Positions 21,044 through 35,910 of a stretch of 64,000 nucleotides of DNA are shown in pieces; positions within the stretch are counted from its first letter, which is position 1, and each line of letters starts with the position of its first letter. The stretch lies in the NCBI GenBank assembly GCA_023055505.1, contig JALIRH010000116.1:806001-870000 (forward strand), read 5' to 3'. The position numbers and the translations under genes were made by a program. This DNA comes from Callipepla californica brunnescens (Eukaryota; Chordata; Aves; Galliformes; Odontophoridae). The notes under the pieces are model-generated. The model worked only from the letters and a program-made list of their open reading frames with translations, had not been told where the DNA came from and did no database searches.

Positions 21044-21538
21044 AGGGGGTCAGGGACTCTATGTGCTGGGGACCTGGGAAAGAAACAAGCCCTTGATAAA
21101 ATTGAAATTGGGTTCTCAGCGTCAGGAAATGGAATTTTTGGTAGAGTCTGGGGCAGAAAGATCGACTGTTCAATATTTACCTCGAGGATGTTCTTTATCC
21201 TCGGAAGAGCTACAAGTAATTGGAACAAAAGGGGAACCTTTTATGGTACCTGTTGTAAAGCAGGTAGAAATAGAATCACCTAGCACCTATGGAACTGAGT
21301 CTTTTTTATTGGTACCTGAAGCAGAATAGAATTTGCTAGGGAGAGATTGAATTGTGGAGTTAGGAATAAATTTGGAAGTAAAAGATAGAGAATTAACAGT
21401 TCAGCAACGTACTCTAACGATAGAAGATGAGGCTAGAATTAACCCAGAAGTTTGGTAGAGTCCAGAATCAGTAGGGAAGTTAGACATAGAACCCTTTGAA
21501 GTGATTCTAAAGGACCCAGGCATTCCAATTAGGGTGAA
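21044..21538 (+). pseudogene. pro: ERV-B protease with altered active site
   Basis: The frame is open from about 21063 to a TAG at 21327-21329. The active-site strand reads FLVESGAERS, where the catalytic Asp of the D(T/S)G triad has become Glu (codon GAG at 21144-21146), so the enzyme would be inactive even without other damage. The LLGRD motif follows after the stop, near 21340, and is itself followed by a TGA-type break. Sequence up to about 21538 is the protease-RT linker; RT itself is lost at the junction with telomere-like repeat. Confidence 0.85.
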
Positions 21539-24500
21539 AGGCCTAACCTTTCTCTCACCCTAACAATCAAAGAAAACCTATTCCTAAACCTAATCCTAAA
21601 TCTAGTCCTAACCCTAACCCTCACCCTTAATCTAACCCCAACCCCCACCCAGAAGCTAACACTTAGCATTGTACAATACCTAAACGTACCCCTAATCCTT
21701 ATCACTAAACCTAAAAGGAACCTGAAACATAGTGCTAAATCCGAACCCTAACCCTGAAGACTAACGCTAACAATGAACCAATTCCAATACATTTTCATTC
21801 CTCCAAATTGATTCCTAGCACTAACCCTAACCCTACATTAACCCAATCCTAACCCTAACCCTAACCCTAGCCCTAAACTACATTAACCCTAACCCTAACC
21901 CTAACCCTAACCCTAGCCCTAACCTAACTCTAACCCTAACCCTAACCCTAAACCTAATGCTAACCCTTACCCTACCCTAACCCTAACCCTACCATACCCT
22001 AACCCTAACCTACCCTAACACTAACCCTAACCCTAACCCTAACCCTAAACCTAAACCTAAACCTAACCCTAACCCTAACCCTACTTCCTAACCCTTACCT
22101 TAACTGTATCACAATCCCTATCCTAATTCTTACCCTAACCCTAACCCTTACCTAACCCTAACCCTAACCCTAACCCTAACTCTAACCTTAACCCTAACCC
22201 TAACCCTAACCTAACCCTAACCCTAATCCTAACCCTAACCCTAACTCTAATTCCTAACCATTACCTTAACTGTATCACAATCCCTATCCTAATTCTTACC
22301 CTAACCCTAACCCTAACCCTAACCCTAACTCTCACCTTAACCCTAACCCTAACCCTAACCTAACCCTAACCCTAACCCTAACCCTAACCCTAACCCTAAC
22401 CCTAACCCTAACCCTACCCCTAACCCTAACCCTAACCTCAACCCTAACCCAAACTCTAACCTTAACCCTAAACCTAACAATAAATTTAACCCTAACCCTA
22501 ACACTAACCCTAACCCTAATTTTACCCTAACCCTAAGCATACCCTAACCCTAACCCTAACCCTAACCCCAACCCTAACCTAACCCTAACCCTAACCCTAA
22601 CCCTAACCCTACCCTAACCCTAACCCTAACCCTCTCCCTAACAATAAATTTAACCTTAACCGTAACCCTACCCCTAACACTAACAAAAAATTTAACCTTA
22701 ACCCTAACCCTAACCCTAACCCTAACCCTAACCCTAACCCTAACCCTAACCCTAACCCTAACCCTAACCCTTACCCTAACCCTAACCCTAACCCTTACCC
22801 TAACCCTAGCCTAACCCAAACCCTAACCCTAACCCTACCCTAACCCTAACCCTAACCCTAACCCTACCCCTAACCCTACTTTACCCTAACCCTAATCCTA
22901 ACACTAACTCTAACTTTATTCCTTACCCTAACACTAATCCTATCCCGAACCCTAACCCTAATCCTAGCCCTAACTCTAACTTTATTCGTAACCCTACCCC
23001 TAATCCAAACAATAACCCTTACCCTAATCAAACCCTATCCCTATTCCTAACCCTTACCCTAACCGTATCACAATCCCTATCCTAACTCTTACCATAACCC
23101 AAACCCTAACCTAACCCTAACCCTAACCCTAACCCTATCCCTAACCCTTACCCTAACTCTAACCCTACCCTAACCTTAACTCTACCCTAACCGTATCCCT
23201 ACCCTAACCCTAACCCTAATCCTAGCCCTTACTCTAACTTTATTCCTAACCCTACCCCTGATCCAAACACTAACCCTAACCTTAATGTAACCCTAACCCT
23301 ATTCCTAACCCTTACCCTAACTGTATCCCATTCCCTATCCTAACTCTTACCATAACCCTAACCCTGATGCTAATGCTAACCCTAACCCTGAATCTAACCC
23401 TTACCCTAACCCTATCCCTTACCCAGAAGCTAACACTTAGCGTTGTACAATACCTAACCGTACCCTAACCCTATCCCTAAACCTAAAAGGAACCCAAACT
23501 CTAACCCTAAATCTGTCCCTGAGCCTAACCTTCAACCTTACCCTAACCTTAACCCTAACCCTGTTCCATTCTCTAAACATATCTGTAAGCATTACCTTCA
23601 TCCTAACTCGAACTCTACCCTAACCCTATCCCTTTGACCCCAACACAAAACCCAGATTGAGCCTGACCCTAACCTAGGTAGCATAAAGTGTATGTAGGGT
23701 GAATTTGAGTTTTAGGGTCAAAGTTAAATTGTTAGTTTTAGGGTTAGGGTGAAGGATTGCTTTAGTTCTAGTATTAGGGTGTTTGGGGTTAGGGTTAGGG
23801 TAAGGATTTTGGAGTGGATTAGGTTTAGGGTCAGGTTTGGGGGAGTTTTGGGGTTAGGGTTAGATTTAGGATTAGGGTTAGCAAAAAAGTTGTTTTAGTT
23901 TTAGTTTAGGTTAGTGCTAGGATTAGGTTGAGTGTTCTTGTGAAGTTTAGGTTTAGGGTTAGGTTTAGGTTTAGATTGAGGTTTAGGGTAAGGAGTAGGG
24001 TTCATTTGACTTTTAGGGTCAGAGTAGAGTTAAGTCGTGTTAGGGTTAAGGTTAAGAACAGGATTCAGATTCCAATTAGGTTTTGGGTTCCTACTAGGGA
24101 TAGGCCTCAAATTAGTGTTAAGGTTAGGGTTAGGGTTAGGTATAGGGAAAGGGTTAGTGTTAAGGCCAGGGCAAGTGTATGGTTTAGGGTAAAGATTGGA
24201 TTTAGGGTTAGGTTTAGATGTAGGTTTGGTTTGATCGTTAGGGTGTGAGAAGGCACCGGCCTTGGATTTCATTTGGAGATTGGGTAAGGTTTAGGAATAG
24301 GAATAACATTGGTGTTTAAAAGATGATTAGTGTTAGTATTAGGGATAGGGTTACGGTTAGAGTTTAGTTAGGGTTGTTAGTTTTAGAGTGAGGGATAGGG
24401 GTATGGTTTGGTCTAGTACTTGGGTTAGGGTTTGGGATAGTCCTAGCATTAGTGTTAGGGTTAGGGTTCCGTTAGGGTTGTGGTAATCTGATGCTAGGTG

Positions 24501-25170
24501 TCGGGATTAGGGTTGTGCTTAAATGTGGGTTTGGTTTGAGGGTCAGAGTTAGGGTTAGGGTAGAGTTAGAATTAGGGTAAGAGTTAGGATTAGGTTTAGG
24601 ATTAGGATAAAGATTAGGTTAGGATTAGTGTTGGCTTTAGGGTTGTGTCTGGGAGAAGGGTTAGTGTTAGGGATAGACTTAGGGTAAGAGTAAGTGTTAG
24701 GAATAGGCATAGGTTTTGGGAAAGTTTCAGAGTTTGGACTGGATTTATGATTAGGGTTAGGGACAAAGATTTTTTGAGATTTGTGATTAGATTTAGGGAG
24801 AAAAGTAGGCTGACTTGTGGTGTTAGCAGTAGGTTTAGGTTTAGGTTTAGGTTTAGGATTCCATTTGTATTTATGGATCGAGGTTGGGTTAGTTGGAGTG
24901 TAAAGGTCAGAGTAGGGTTAGGCCTTGGGATAGGGTTAAGGTTTGGAATAGGATTAGGATTCAAATGATGTTACGGGTTGGTGTTAGGGTTAGGGAAAGG
25001 TTAGGATCAGGGTTGAGGTCAGGGTTAGGTATAGGAAAAGGGTTAGTGTTAGGGCTAGGGCAATTGGAAGGGTTAGGCTTAGGCTTAGATATTAGGGTTA
25101 GGTTTAGGCGGAGGTTTGGTTCGAGTGTCAGGGTGAGAGAAGGGGTAGGCCTGGGGTTTGGTTTTGGGTT

Positions 25171-25359
25171 ACATCATACAAATCATCCCATACATTAGCT
25201 GGGGTGGGAGGTGCAAGGAACAGCCAGCAAAGTGCTGAGTTCATTCCAATCAGAGGACCTGAAGATCGGGTAGCTACTATCAAACCGTTTGTGTTGCCAA
25301 TTCCGATGATATTTATGGGGCCCTGATGTTATGGTTCAGTGGGGAGTCACTATCAAGTC
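25171..25359 (+). mobile_element. ERV-C protease fragment, array copy 1
   Basis: This 189-bp piece starts ACATCATACAAATC directly after GGGTTTGGTTTTGGGTT and ends TATCAAGTC before CAAACCCAATCC. In its protease frame it encodes GPEDRVATIKPFVLPIP and a damaged LLGRD-equivalent. It is nearly identical to the start of ERV-C at 41711. Confidence 0.9.
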
Positions 25360-28300
25360 CAAACCCAATCCAAACCCCAAACCTACTCCTATTCCTAAAC
25401 CTTATCTTAACCCTAAACCAAACCCAAACCCAAGGCCCTCCCCTTCTCTCAGCCTAACACTCAAACTAACCTAAACCCGAAACTAACCCTACATTTATCC
25501 TAATCTTATCCATATTCTAAGGCCTAACCCTACTCTGACCAGAAAGCTCATGTTGTCTAAAATCTACCCCTTACCTAAAACCTAAATCGACAAAAAAACC
25601 TAACCCGAAACCTCAACCTAACTCTTCTCCTAACTAGAACACCAGCACTTCACCTTACCCTAACTGGAAACCTAGGACTAAATCCTTACCTTGTCCAGAA
25701 CCCTATTCCTAACCCAAACCAGAATTCTAACCTCTACCCTAACCAAAACCCTTCCCCTAAACCTAAACCTAATGCTACCCTCAACCAAACCCTAGCCCTA
25801 AATCCTACCCTAAAACCAACACCACGTTTAAGCTCAAACCTCAAGCCTCAAAGAAAGCATCAGATTACCGCAGATCTCACCTAACACTAACCCCAATCCA
25901 ATCCCTACTACTAACCCCAAACCCAATCCAAACACCAAAACTATTCCTATTCCTAAACCTAACACTAAGCCAGAACCAAACCCAAGGCCTACCCCTTCTC
26001 TCAGCCTGACACTCAAACTAACCTAGACCTGAACGCAACGCTAAATCAAATACTAAAACTCACCCTTAGCCAAGGCCCTTTTAGGACCCTTCCCTGGTCC
26101 TAAAACTAAAGAGAACCCTACCCCTTCCACTAAACCTTCATCTACATCCCTAACCCTTACCCTAAACCTAAATCTACACCAAAACCTAACCCTAACCCTA
26201 ACATGTCTTCTAACTGTAAAACTAACGCTTCACCTAACCCGAACTGAAACCCCAGGACTAAACCTTACCTAACACCTAGCTATATTCCTAACCCTATCCT
26301 GAAACCTAACGTTAACCCTAACCCTAAAAACAACTTGGAACCAAACCCTAACCCTAACCTAACCCTTATCAGAACCCTAAATCTAATCCTAACCGTTACC
26401 TCAATTGAACTCCAATTCTTCCTGAAATCTAAATGGGACCTTAAAACCAACCCCAGATTGAAGCCCAACCCTAAACCTAACACAAAGCATTAGATTACCA
26501 CAGCCATCACCTAACTCTAACCCCAGCCTTAACGCTAATACTATCCCAAACACTATTCCAATTCCTAAACCCAACACAAACCCAAAAACACAAAGCCTAC
26601 AATTCTCACAGCCTAACACTGAAAGGAAACCTAAATCTTACCCTAACTCTAAAACTAATCCAAAGCATGACCACAATTTAAACTCGAAATCTACCTTCAA
26701 ACTAAAGCTGACCCTAACACCAACCTCAAGTAAAAGCCCAACCCTAAGCCTAACACAAAGCATTAGATTACCACAACGCTCACCTAACTTCTAACCCCCA
26801 CCCTAACACTAATACTAAAGCAATCAGATTCCAAATACTAACCCAATTCCTATTCTGAAACCCAAAACTATTCCAAAAACAAACCCAAGGCCTAACCTTT
26901 CTCTCACCCTAACAATCAAAGAAAACCTATTCCTAAACCTAATCCTAAATCTAGTCCTAACCCTAACCCTCACCCTTAATCTAACCCCAACCCCCACCCA
27001 GAAGCTAACACTTAGCATTGTACAATACCTAAACGTACCCCTAATCCTTATCACTAAACCTAAAAGGAACCTGAAACATAGTGCTAAATCCGAACCCTAA
27101 CCCTGAAGACTAACGCTAACAATGAACCAATTCCTATACCTTTTCCTTCCTCCAAATTGATTCCTAGCACTAACCCTAACCCTACATTAACCCAATCCTA
27201 ACCCTAACCCTAACCCTAGCCCTAAACTACATTAACCCTAACCCTAACCCTAACCCTAACCCTAGCCCTAACCTAACTCTAACCCTAACCCTAACCCTAA
27301 ACCTAATGCTAACCCTTACCCTACCCTAACCCTAACCCTACCATACCCTAACCCTAACCTACCCTAACACTAACCCTAACCCTAACCCTAACCCTAAACC
27401 TAAACCTAACCCTAACCCTAACCCTAATTCCTAACCCTTACCTTAACTGTATCACAATCCCTATCCTAATTCTTACCCTAACCCTAACCCTTACCTAACC
27501 CTAACCCTAACCCTAACCCTAACTCTAACCTTAACCCTAACCCTAACCCTAACCTAACCCTAACCCTAATCCTAACCCTAACCCTAACTCTAATTCCTAA
27601 CCCTTACCTTAACTGTATCACAATCCCTATCCTAATTCTTACCCTAACCCTAACCCTTACCTAACCCTAACCCTAACCTAACCCTAACCCTAACCCTAAC
27701 ACTAACCCTAACCCTAACCCTAACCCTAACCCTAACCCTAACCTCAACCCTAACCCTAACTCTAACCTTAACCCTAAACCTAACAATAAATTTAACCCTA
27801 ACCCTAACACTAACCCTACCCTAATTTTACCCTAACCCTAAGCATACCCTAACCCTAACCCTAACCCTAACCCTAACCCCAACCCTAACCTAACCCTAAC
27901 CCTAACCCTAACCCTAACCCTAACCCTACCCTAACCCTAACCCTACCCTAACCCTAACCCTACCCTAACCCTAACCCTAACCCTAACCCTAACAATAAAT
28001 TTAACCTTAACCCTAACCCTAACCCTAACCCTACCCTAACCCTAACCCTAACCCTAACCCTAACCCTTACCCTACCCTAACCCTAACCCTAACCCTAACC
28101 CTAACCCTAACCCTTACCCTAACCCTAGCCTAACCCAAACCCTAACCCTAACCCTACCCCTAACCCTACTTTACCCTAACCCTAATCCTAACACTAACTC
28201 TAACTTTATTCCTTACCCTAACACTAATCCTATCCCGAACCCTAACCCTAATCCTAGCCCTAACTCTAACTTTATTCGTAACCCTACCCCTAATCCAAAC

Positions 28301-30460
28301 AATAACCCTTACCCTAATCAAACCCTATCCCTATTCCTAACCCTTACCCTAACCGTATCACAATCCCTATCCTAACTCTTACCATAACCCAAACCCTAAC
28401 CTAACCCTAACCCTAACCCTAACCCTATCCCTAACCCTTACCCTAACCCTAACCCTACCCTAACCTTAACTCTACCCTAACCGTATCCCTACCCTAACCC
28501 TAACCCTAATCCTAGCCCTTACTCTAACTTTATTCCTAACCCTACCCCTGATCCAAACACTAACCCTAACCTTAATGTAACCCTAACCCTATTCCTAACC
28601 CTTACCCTAACTGTATCCCATTCCCTATCCTAACTCTTACCATAACCCTAACCCTGATGCTAATGCTAACCCTAACCCTGAATCTAACCCTTACCCTAAC
28701 CCTATCCCTTACCCAGAAGCTAACACTTAGCGTTGTACAATACCTAACCGTACCCTGACCCTATCCCTAAACCTAAAAGGAACCCAAACTCTAACCCTAA
28801 ATCTGTCCCTGAGCCTAACCTTCAACCTTACCCTAACCTTAACCCTAACCCTGTTCCATTCTCTAAACATATCTGTAAGCATTACCTTCATCCTAACTCG
28901 AACTCTACCCTAACCCTATCCCTTTGACCCCAACACAAAACCCAGATTGAGCCTGACCCTAACCTAGGTAGCATCAAGTGTATGTAGGGTGAATTTGAGT
29001 TTTAGGGTCAAAGTTAAATTGTTAGTTTTAGGGTTAGGGTGAAGGATTGCTTTAGTTCTAGTATTAGGGTGTTTGGGGGTAGGGTTAGGGTAAGGATTTT
29101 GGAGTGGATTAGGTTTAGGGTCAGGTTTGGGGGAGTTTTGGGGTTAGGGTTAGATTTAGGATTAGGGTTAGCAAAAAAGTTGTTTTAGTTTTAGTTTAGG
29201 TTAGTGCTAGGATTAGGTTGAGTGTTCTTGTGAAGTTTAGGTTTAGGGTTAGGTTTAGGTTTAGATTGAGGTTTAGGGTAAGGAGTAGGGTTCATTTGAC
29301 TTTTAGGGTCAGAGTAGAGTTAAGTCGTGTTAGGGTTAAGGTTAAGAACAGGATTCAGATTCCAATTAGGTTTTGGGTTCCTACTAGGGATAGGCCTCAA
29401 ATTAGTGTTAAGGTTAGGGTTAGGGTTAGGTATAGGGAAAGGGTTAGTGTTAAGGCCAGGGCAAGTGTATGGTTTAGGGTAAAGATTGGATTTAGGGTTA
29501 GGTTTAGATGTAGGTTTGGTTTGATCGTTAGGGTGTGAGAAGGCACCGGCCTTGGATTTCATTTGGAGATTGGGTAAGGTTTAGGAATAGGAATAACATT
29601 GGTGTTTAAAAGATGATTAGTGTTAGTATTAGGGATAGGGTTACGGTTAGAGTTTAGTTAGGGTTGTTAGTTTTAGAGTGAGGGATAGGGGTATGGTTTG
29701 GTCTAGTACTTGGGTTAGGGTTTGGGATAGTCCTAGCATTAGTGTTAGGGTTAGGGTTCCGTTAGGGTTGTGGTAATCTGATGCTAGGTGTCGGGATTAG
29801 GGTTGTGCTTAAATGTGGGTTTGGTTTGAGGGTCAGAGTTAGGGTTAGGGTAGAGTTAGAATTAGGGTAAGAGTTAGGATTAGGTTTAGGATTAGGATAA
29901 AGATTAGGTTAGGATTAGTGTTGGCTTTAGGGTTGTGTCTGGGAGAAGGGTTAGTGTTAGGGATAGACTTAGGGTAAGAGTAAGTGTTAGGAATAGGCAT
30001 AGGTTTTGGGAAAGTTTCAGAGTTTGGACTGGATTTATGATTAGGGTTAGGGACAAAGATTTTTTGAGATTTGTGATTAGATTTAGGGAGAAAAGTAGGC
30101 TGACTTGTGGTGTTAGCAGTAGGTTTAGGTTTAGGTTTAGGTTTAGGATTCCATTTGTATTTATTGATCGAGGTTGGGTTAGTTGGAGTGTAAAGGTCAG
30201 AGTAGGGTTAGGCCTTGGGATAGGGTTAAGGTTTGGAATAGGATTAGGATTCAAATGATGTTACGGGTTGGTGTTAGGGTTAGGGAAAGGTTAGGATCAG
30301 GGTTGAGGTCAGGGTTAGGTATAGGAAAAGGGTTAGTGTTAGGGCTAGGGCAATTGGAAGGGTTAGGCTTAGGCTTAGATATTAGGGTTAGGTTTAGGCG
30401 GAGGTTTGGTTGGAGTGTCAGGGTGAGAGAAGGGGTAGGCCTGGGGTTTGGTTTTGGGTT

Positions 30461-30649
30461 ACATCATACAAATCATCCCATACATTAGCTGGGGTGGGAG
30501 GTGCAAGGAACAGCCAGCAAAGTGCTGAGTTCATTCCAATCAGAGGACCTGAAGATCGGGTAGCTACTATCAAACCGTTTGTGTTGCCAATTCCGATGAT
30601 ATTTATGGGGCCCTGATGTTATGGTTCAGTGGGGAGTCACTATCAAGTC
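30461..30649 (+). mobile_element. ERV-C protease fragment, array copy 2
   Basis: It has the same 189-bp fragment and the same two borders as copy 1, with G-rich repeat on its left and C-rich repeat on its right. Confidence 0.9.
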
Positions 30650-33600
30650 CAAACCCAATCCAAACCCCAAACCTACTCCTATTCCTAAACCTTATCTTAA
30701 CCCTAAACCAAACCCAAACCCAAGGCCCTCCCCTTCTCTCAGCCTAACACTCAAACTAACCTAAACCCGAAACTAACCCTACATTTATCCTAATCTTATC
30801 CATATTCTAAGGCCTAACCCTACTCTGACCAGAAAGCTCATGTTGTCTAAAATCTACCCCTTACCTAAAACCTAAATCGACAAAAAAACCTAACCCGAAA
30901 CCTCAACCTAACTCTTCTCCTAACTAGAACACCAGCACTTCACCTTACCCTAACTGGAAACCTAGGACTAAATCCTTACCTTGTCCAGAACCCTATTCCT
31001 AACCCAAACCAGAATTCTAACCTCTACCCTAACCAAAACCCTTCCCCTAAACCTAAACCTAATGCTACCCTCAACCAAACCCTAGCCCTAAATCCTACCC
31101 TAAAACCAACACCACGTTTAAGCTCAAACCTCAAGCCTCAAAGAAAGCATCAGATTACCGCAGATCTCACCTAACACTAACCCCAATCCAATCCCTACTA
31201 CTAACCCCAAACCCAATCCAAACACCAAAACTATTCCTATTCCTAAACCTAACACTAAGCCAGAACCAAACCCAAGGCCTACCCCTTCTCTCAGCCTGAC
31301 ACTCAAACTAACCTAGACCTGAACGCAACGCTAAATCAAATACTAAAACTCACCCTTAGCCAAGGCCCTTTTAGGACCCTTCCCTGGTCCTAAAACTAAA
31401 GAGAACCCTACCCCTTCCACTAAACCTTCATCTACATCCCTAACCCTTACCCTAAACCTAAATCTACACCAAAACCTAACCCTAACCCTAACATGTCTTC
31501 TAACTGTAAAACTAACGCTTCACCTAACCCGAACTGAAACCCCAGGACTAAACCTTACCTAACACCTAGCTATATTCCTAACCCTATCCTGAAACCTAAC
31601 GTTAACCCTAACCCTAAAAACAACTTGGAACCAAACACTAACCCTAACCTAACCCTTATCAGAACCCTAAATCTAATCCTAACCGTTACCTCAATTGAAC
31701 TCCAATTCTTCCTGAAATCTAAATGGGACCTTAAAACCAACCCCAGATTGAAGCCCAACCCTAAACCTAACACAAAGCATTAGATTACCACAGCCATCAC
31801 CTAACTCTAACCCCAGCCTTAACGCTAATATTATCCCAAACACTATTCCAATTCCTAAACCCAACACAAACCCAAAAACACAAAGCCTACAATTCTCACA
31901 GCCTAACACTGAAAGGAAACCTAAATCTTACCCTAACTCTAAAACTAATCCAAAGCATGACCACAATTTAAACTCGAAATCTACCTTCAAACTAAAGCTG
32001 ACCCTAACACCAACCTCAAGCCCAACCCTAAGCCTAACACAAAGCATTAGATTACCACAACGCTCACCTAACTTCTAACCCCCACCCTAACACTAATACT
32101 AAAGCAATCAGATTCCAAATACTAACCCAATTCCTATTCTGAAACCCAAAACTATTCCAAAAACAAACCCAAGGCCTAACCTTTCTCTCACCCTAACAAT
32201 CAAAGAAAACCTATTCCTAAACCTAATCCTAAATCTAGTCCTAACCCTAACCCTCACCCTTAATCTAACCCCAACCCCCACCCAGAAGCTAACACTTAGC
32301 ATTGTACAATACCTAAACGTACCCCTAATCCTTATCACTAAACCTAAAAGGAACCTGAAACATAGTGCTAAATCCGAACCCTAACCCTGAAGACTAACGC
32401 TAACAATGAACCAATTCCTATACCTTTTCCTTCCTCCAAATTGATTCCTAGCACTAACCCTAACCCTACATTAACCCAATCCTAACCCTAACCCTAACCC
32501 TAGCCCTAAACTACATTAACCCTAACCCTAACCCTAACCCTAACCCTAGCCCTAACCTAACTCTAACCCTAACCCTAACCCTAAACCTAATGCTAACCCT
32601 TACCCTACCCTAACCCTAACCCTACCATACCCTAACCCTAACCTACCCTAACACTAACCCTAACCCTAACCCTAACCCTAAACCTAAACCTAACCCTAAC
32701 CCTAACCCTAATTCCTAACCCTTACCTTAACTGTATCACAATCCCTATCCTAATTCTTACCCTAACCCTAACCCTTACCTAACCCTAACCCTAACCCTAA
32801 CCCTAACTCTAACCTTAACCCTAACCCTAACCCTAACCTAACCCTAACCCTAATCCTAACCCTAACCCTAACTCTAATTCCTAACCCTTACCTTAACTGT
32901 ATCACAATCCCTATCCTAATTCTTACCCTAACCCTAACCCTTACCTAACCCTAACCCTAACCTAAGCCTAACCCTAACCCTAACCCTAACCCTAACCCTA
33001 ACCCTAACCCTAACCTCAACCCTAACCCTAACTCTAACCTTAACCCTAAACCTAACAATAAATTTAACCCTAACCCTAACACTAACCCTACCCTAATTTT
33101 ACCCTAACCCTAAGCATACCCTAACCCTAACCCTAACCCTAACCCTAACCCCAACCCTAACCTAACCCTAACCCTAACCCTAACCCTAACCCTACCCTAA
33201 CCCTAACCCTAACCCTAACCCTAACCCTACCCTAACCCTAACCCTAACCCTAACCCTAACAATAAATTTAACCTTAACCCTAACCCTAACCCTAACCCTA
33301 CCCTAACCCTAACCCTAACCCTAACCCTAACCCTTACCCTACCCTAACCCTAACCCTAACCCTAACCCTAACCCTAACCCTTACCCTAACCCTAGCCTAA
33401 CCCAAACCCTAACCCTAACCCTACCCCTAACCCTACTTTACCCTAACCCTAATCCTAACACTAACTCTAACTTTATTCCTTACCCTAACACTAATCCTAT
33501 CCCGAACCCTAACCCTAATCCTAGCCCTAACTCTAACTTTATTCGTAACCCTACCCCTAATCCAAACAATAACCCTTACCCTAATCAAACCCTATCCCTA

Positions 33601-35721
33601 TTCCTAACCCTTACCCTAACCGTATCACAATCCCTATCCTAACTCTTACCATAACCCAAACCCTAACCTAACCCTAACCCTAACCCTAACCCTATCCCTA
33701 ACCCTTACCCTAACCCTAACCCTACCCTAACCTTAACTCTACCCTAACCGTATCCCTACCCTAACCCTAACCCTAATCCTAGCCCTTACTCTAACTTTAT
33801 TCCTAACCCTACCCCTGATCCAAACACTAACCCTAACCTTAATGTAACCCTAACCCTATTCCTAACCCTTACCCTAACTGTATCCCATTCCCTATCCTAA
33901 CTCTTACCATAACCCTAACCCTGATGCTAATGCTAACCCTAACCCTGAATCTAACCCTTACCCTAACCCTATCCCTTACCCAGAAGCTAACACTTAGCGT
34001 TGTACAATACCTAACCGTACCCTGACCCTATCCCTAAACCTAAAAGGAACCCAAACTCTAACCCTAAATCTGTCCCTGAGCCTAACCTTCAACCTTACCC
34101 TAACCTTAACCCTAACCCTGTTCCATTCTCTAAACATATCTGTAAGCATTACCTTCATCCTAACTCGAACTCTACCCTAACCCTATCCCTTTGACCCCAA
34201 CACAAAACCCAGATTGAGCCTGACCCTAACCTAGGTAGCATAAAGTGTATGTAGGGTGAATTTGAGTTTTAGGGTCAAAGTTAAATTGTTAGTTTTAGGG
34301 TTAGGGTGAAGGATTGCTTTAGTTCTAGTATTAGGGTGTTTGGGGGTAGGGTTAGGGTAAGGATTTTGGAGTGGATTAGGTTTAGGGTCAGGTTTGGGGG
34401 AGTTTTGGGGTTAGGGTTAGATTTAGGATTAGGGTTAGCAAAAAAGTTGTTTTAGTTTTAGTTTAGGTTAGTGCTAGGATTAGGTTGAGTGTTCTTGTGA
34501 AGTTTAGGTTTAGGGTTAGGTTTAGGTTTAGATTGAGGTTTAGGGTAAGGAGTAGGGTTCATTTGACTTTTAGGGTCAGAGTAGAGTTAAGTCGTGTTAG
34601 GGTTAAGGTTAAGAACAGGATTCAGATTCCAATTAGGTTTTGGGTTCCTACTAGGGATAGGCCTCAAATTAGTGTTAAGGTTAGGGTTAGGGTTAGGTAT
34701 AGGGAAAGGGTTAGTGTTAAGGCCAGGGCAAGTGTATGGTTTAGGGTAAAGATTGGATTTAGGGTTAGGTTTAGATGTAGGTTTGGTTTGATCGTTAGGG
34801 TGTGAGAAGGCACCGGCCTTGGATTTCATTTGGAGATTGGGTAAGGTTTAGGAATAGGAATAACATTGGTGTTTAAAAGATGATTAGTGTTAGTATTAGG
34901 GAGAGGGTTACGGTTAGAGTTTAGTTAGGGTTGTTAGTTTTAGAGTGAGGGATAGGGGTATGGTTTGGTCTAGTACTTGGGTTAGGGTTTGGGATAGTCC
35001 TAGCATTAGTGTTAGGGTTAGGGTTCCGTTAGGGTTGTGGTAATCTGATGCTAGGTGTCGGGATTAGGGTTGTGCTTAAATGTGGGTTTGGTTTGAGGGT
35101 CAGAGTTAGGGTTAGGGTAGAGTTAGAATTAGGGTAAGAGTTAGGATTAGGTTTAGGATTAGGATAAAGATTAGGTTAGGATTAGTGTTGGCTTTAGGGT
35201 TGTGTCTGGGAGAAGGGTTAGTGTTAGGGATAGACTTAGGGTAAGAGTAAGTGTTAGGAATAGGCATAGGTTTTGGGAAAGTTTCAGAGTTTGGACTGGA
35301 TTTATGATTAGGGTTAGGGACAAAGATTTTTTGAGATTTGTGATTAGATTTAGGGAGAAAAGTAGGCTGACTTGTGGTGTTAGCAGTAGGTTTAGGTTTA
35401 GGTTTAGGATTCCATTTGTATTTATTGATCGAGGTTGGGTTAGTTGGAGTGTAAAGGTCAGAGTAGGGTTAGGCCTTGGGATAGGGTTAAGGTTTGGAAT
35501 AGGATTAGGATTCAAATGATGTTACGGGTTGGTGTTAGGGTTAGGGAAAGGTTAGGATCAGGGTTGAGGTCAGGGTTAGGTATAGGAAAAGGGTTAGTGT
35601 TAGGGCTAGGGCAATTGGAAGGGTTAGGCTTAGGCTTAGATATTAGGGTTAGGTTTAGGCGGAGGTTTGGTTGGAGTGTCAGGGTGAGAGAAGGGGTAGG
35701 CCTGGGGTTTGGTTTTGGGTT

Positions 35722-35910
35722 ACATCATACAAATCATCCCATACATTAGCTGGGGTGGGAGGTGCAAGGAACAGCCAGCAAAGTGCTGAGTTCATTCCAA
35801 TCAGAGGACCTGAAGATCGGGTAGCTACTATCAAACCGTTTGTGTTGCCAATTCCGATGATATTTATGGGGCCCTGATGTTATGGTTCAGTGGGGAGTCA
35901 CTATCAAGTC
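35722..35910 (+). mobile_element. ERV-C protease fragment, array copy 3
   Basis: It has the same borders as copies 1 and 2. The identical truncation point in all three shows one founding junction that was later multiplied with the whole unit. Confidence 0.9.

Larger units (their letters stand above)
18961..21538 (+). mobile_element. ERV-B: 3'-truncated gamma-like endogenous retrovirus
   Basis: The order is 5' LTR, tRNA-His primer-binding site, gag with a PPPY late-domain motif and one zinc knuckle, then protease, after which the element is cut at about 21538 and joined to the C-rich arm of the composite satellite. RT, integrase, env and the 3' LTR are missing. A single CCHC knuckle, PPPY and a His primer point to class I (gamma-like) ancestry. 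Many stops show it is an old, dead copy. Confidence 0.9.

Noticed and set aside
22690..22775. True chromosome end (functional telomere)
   Set aside because: The longest perfect CCCTAA run is under about 100 bp, the repeat is internal, and sequence continues on both sides with flips of orientation.
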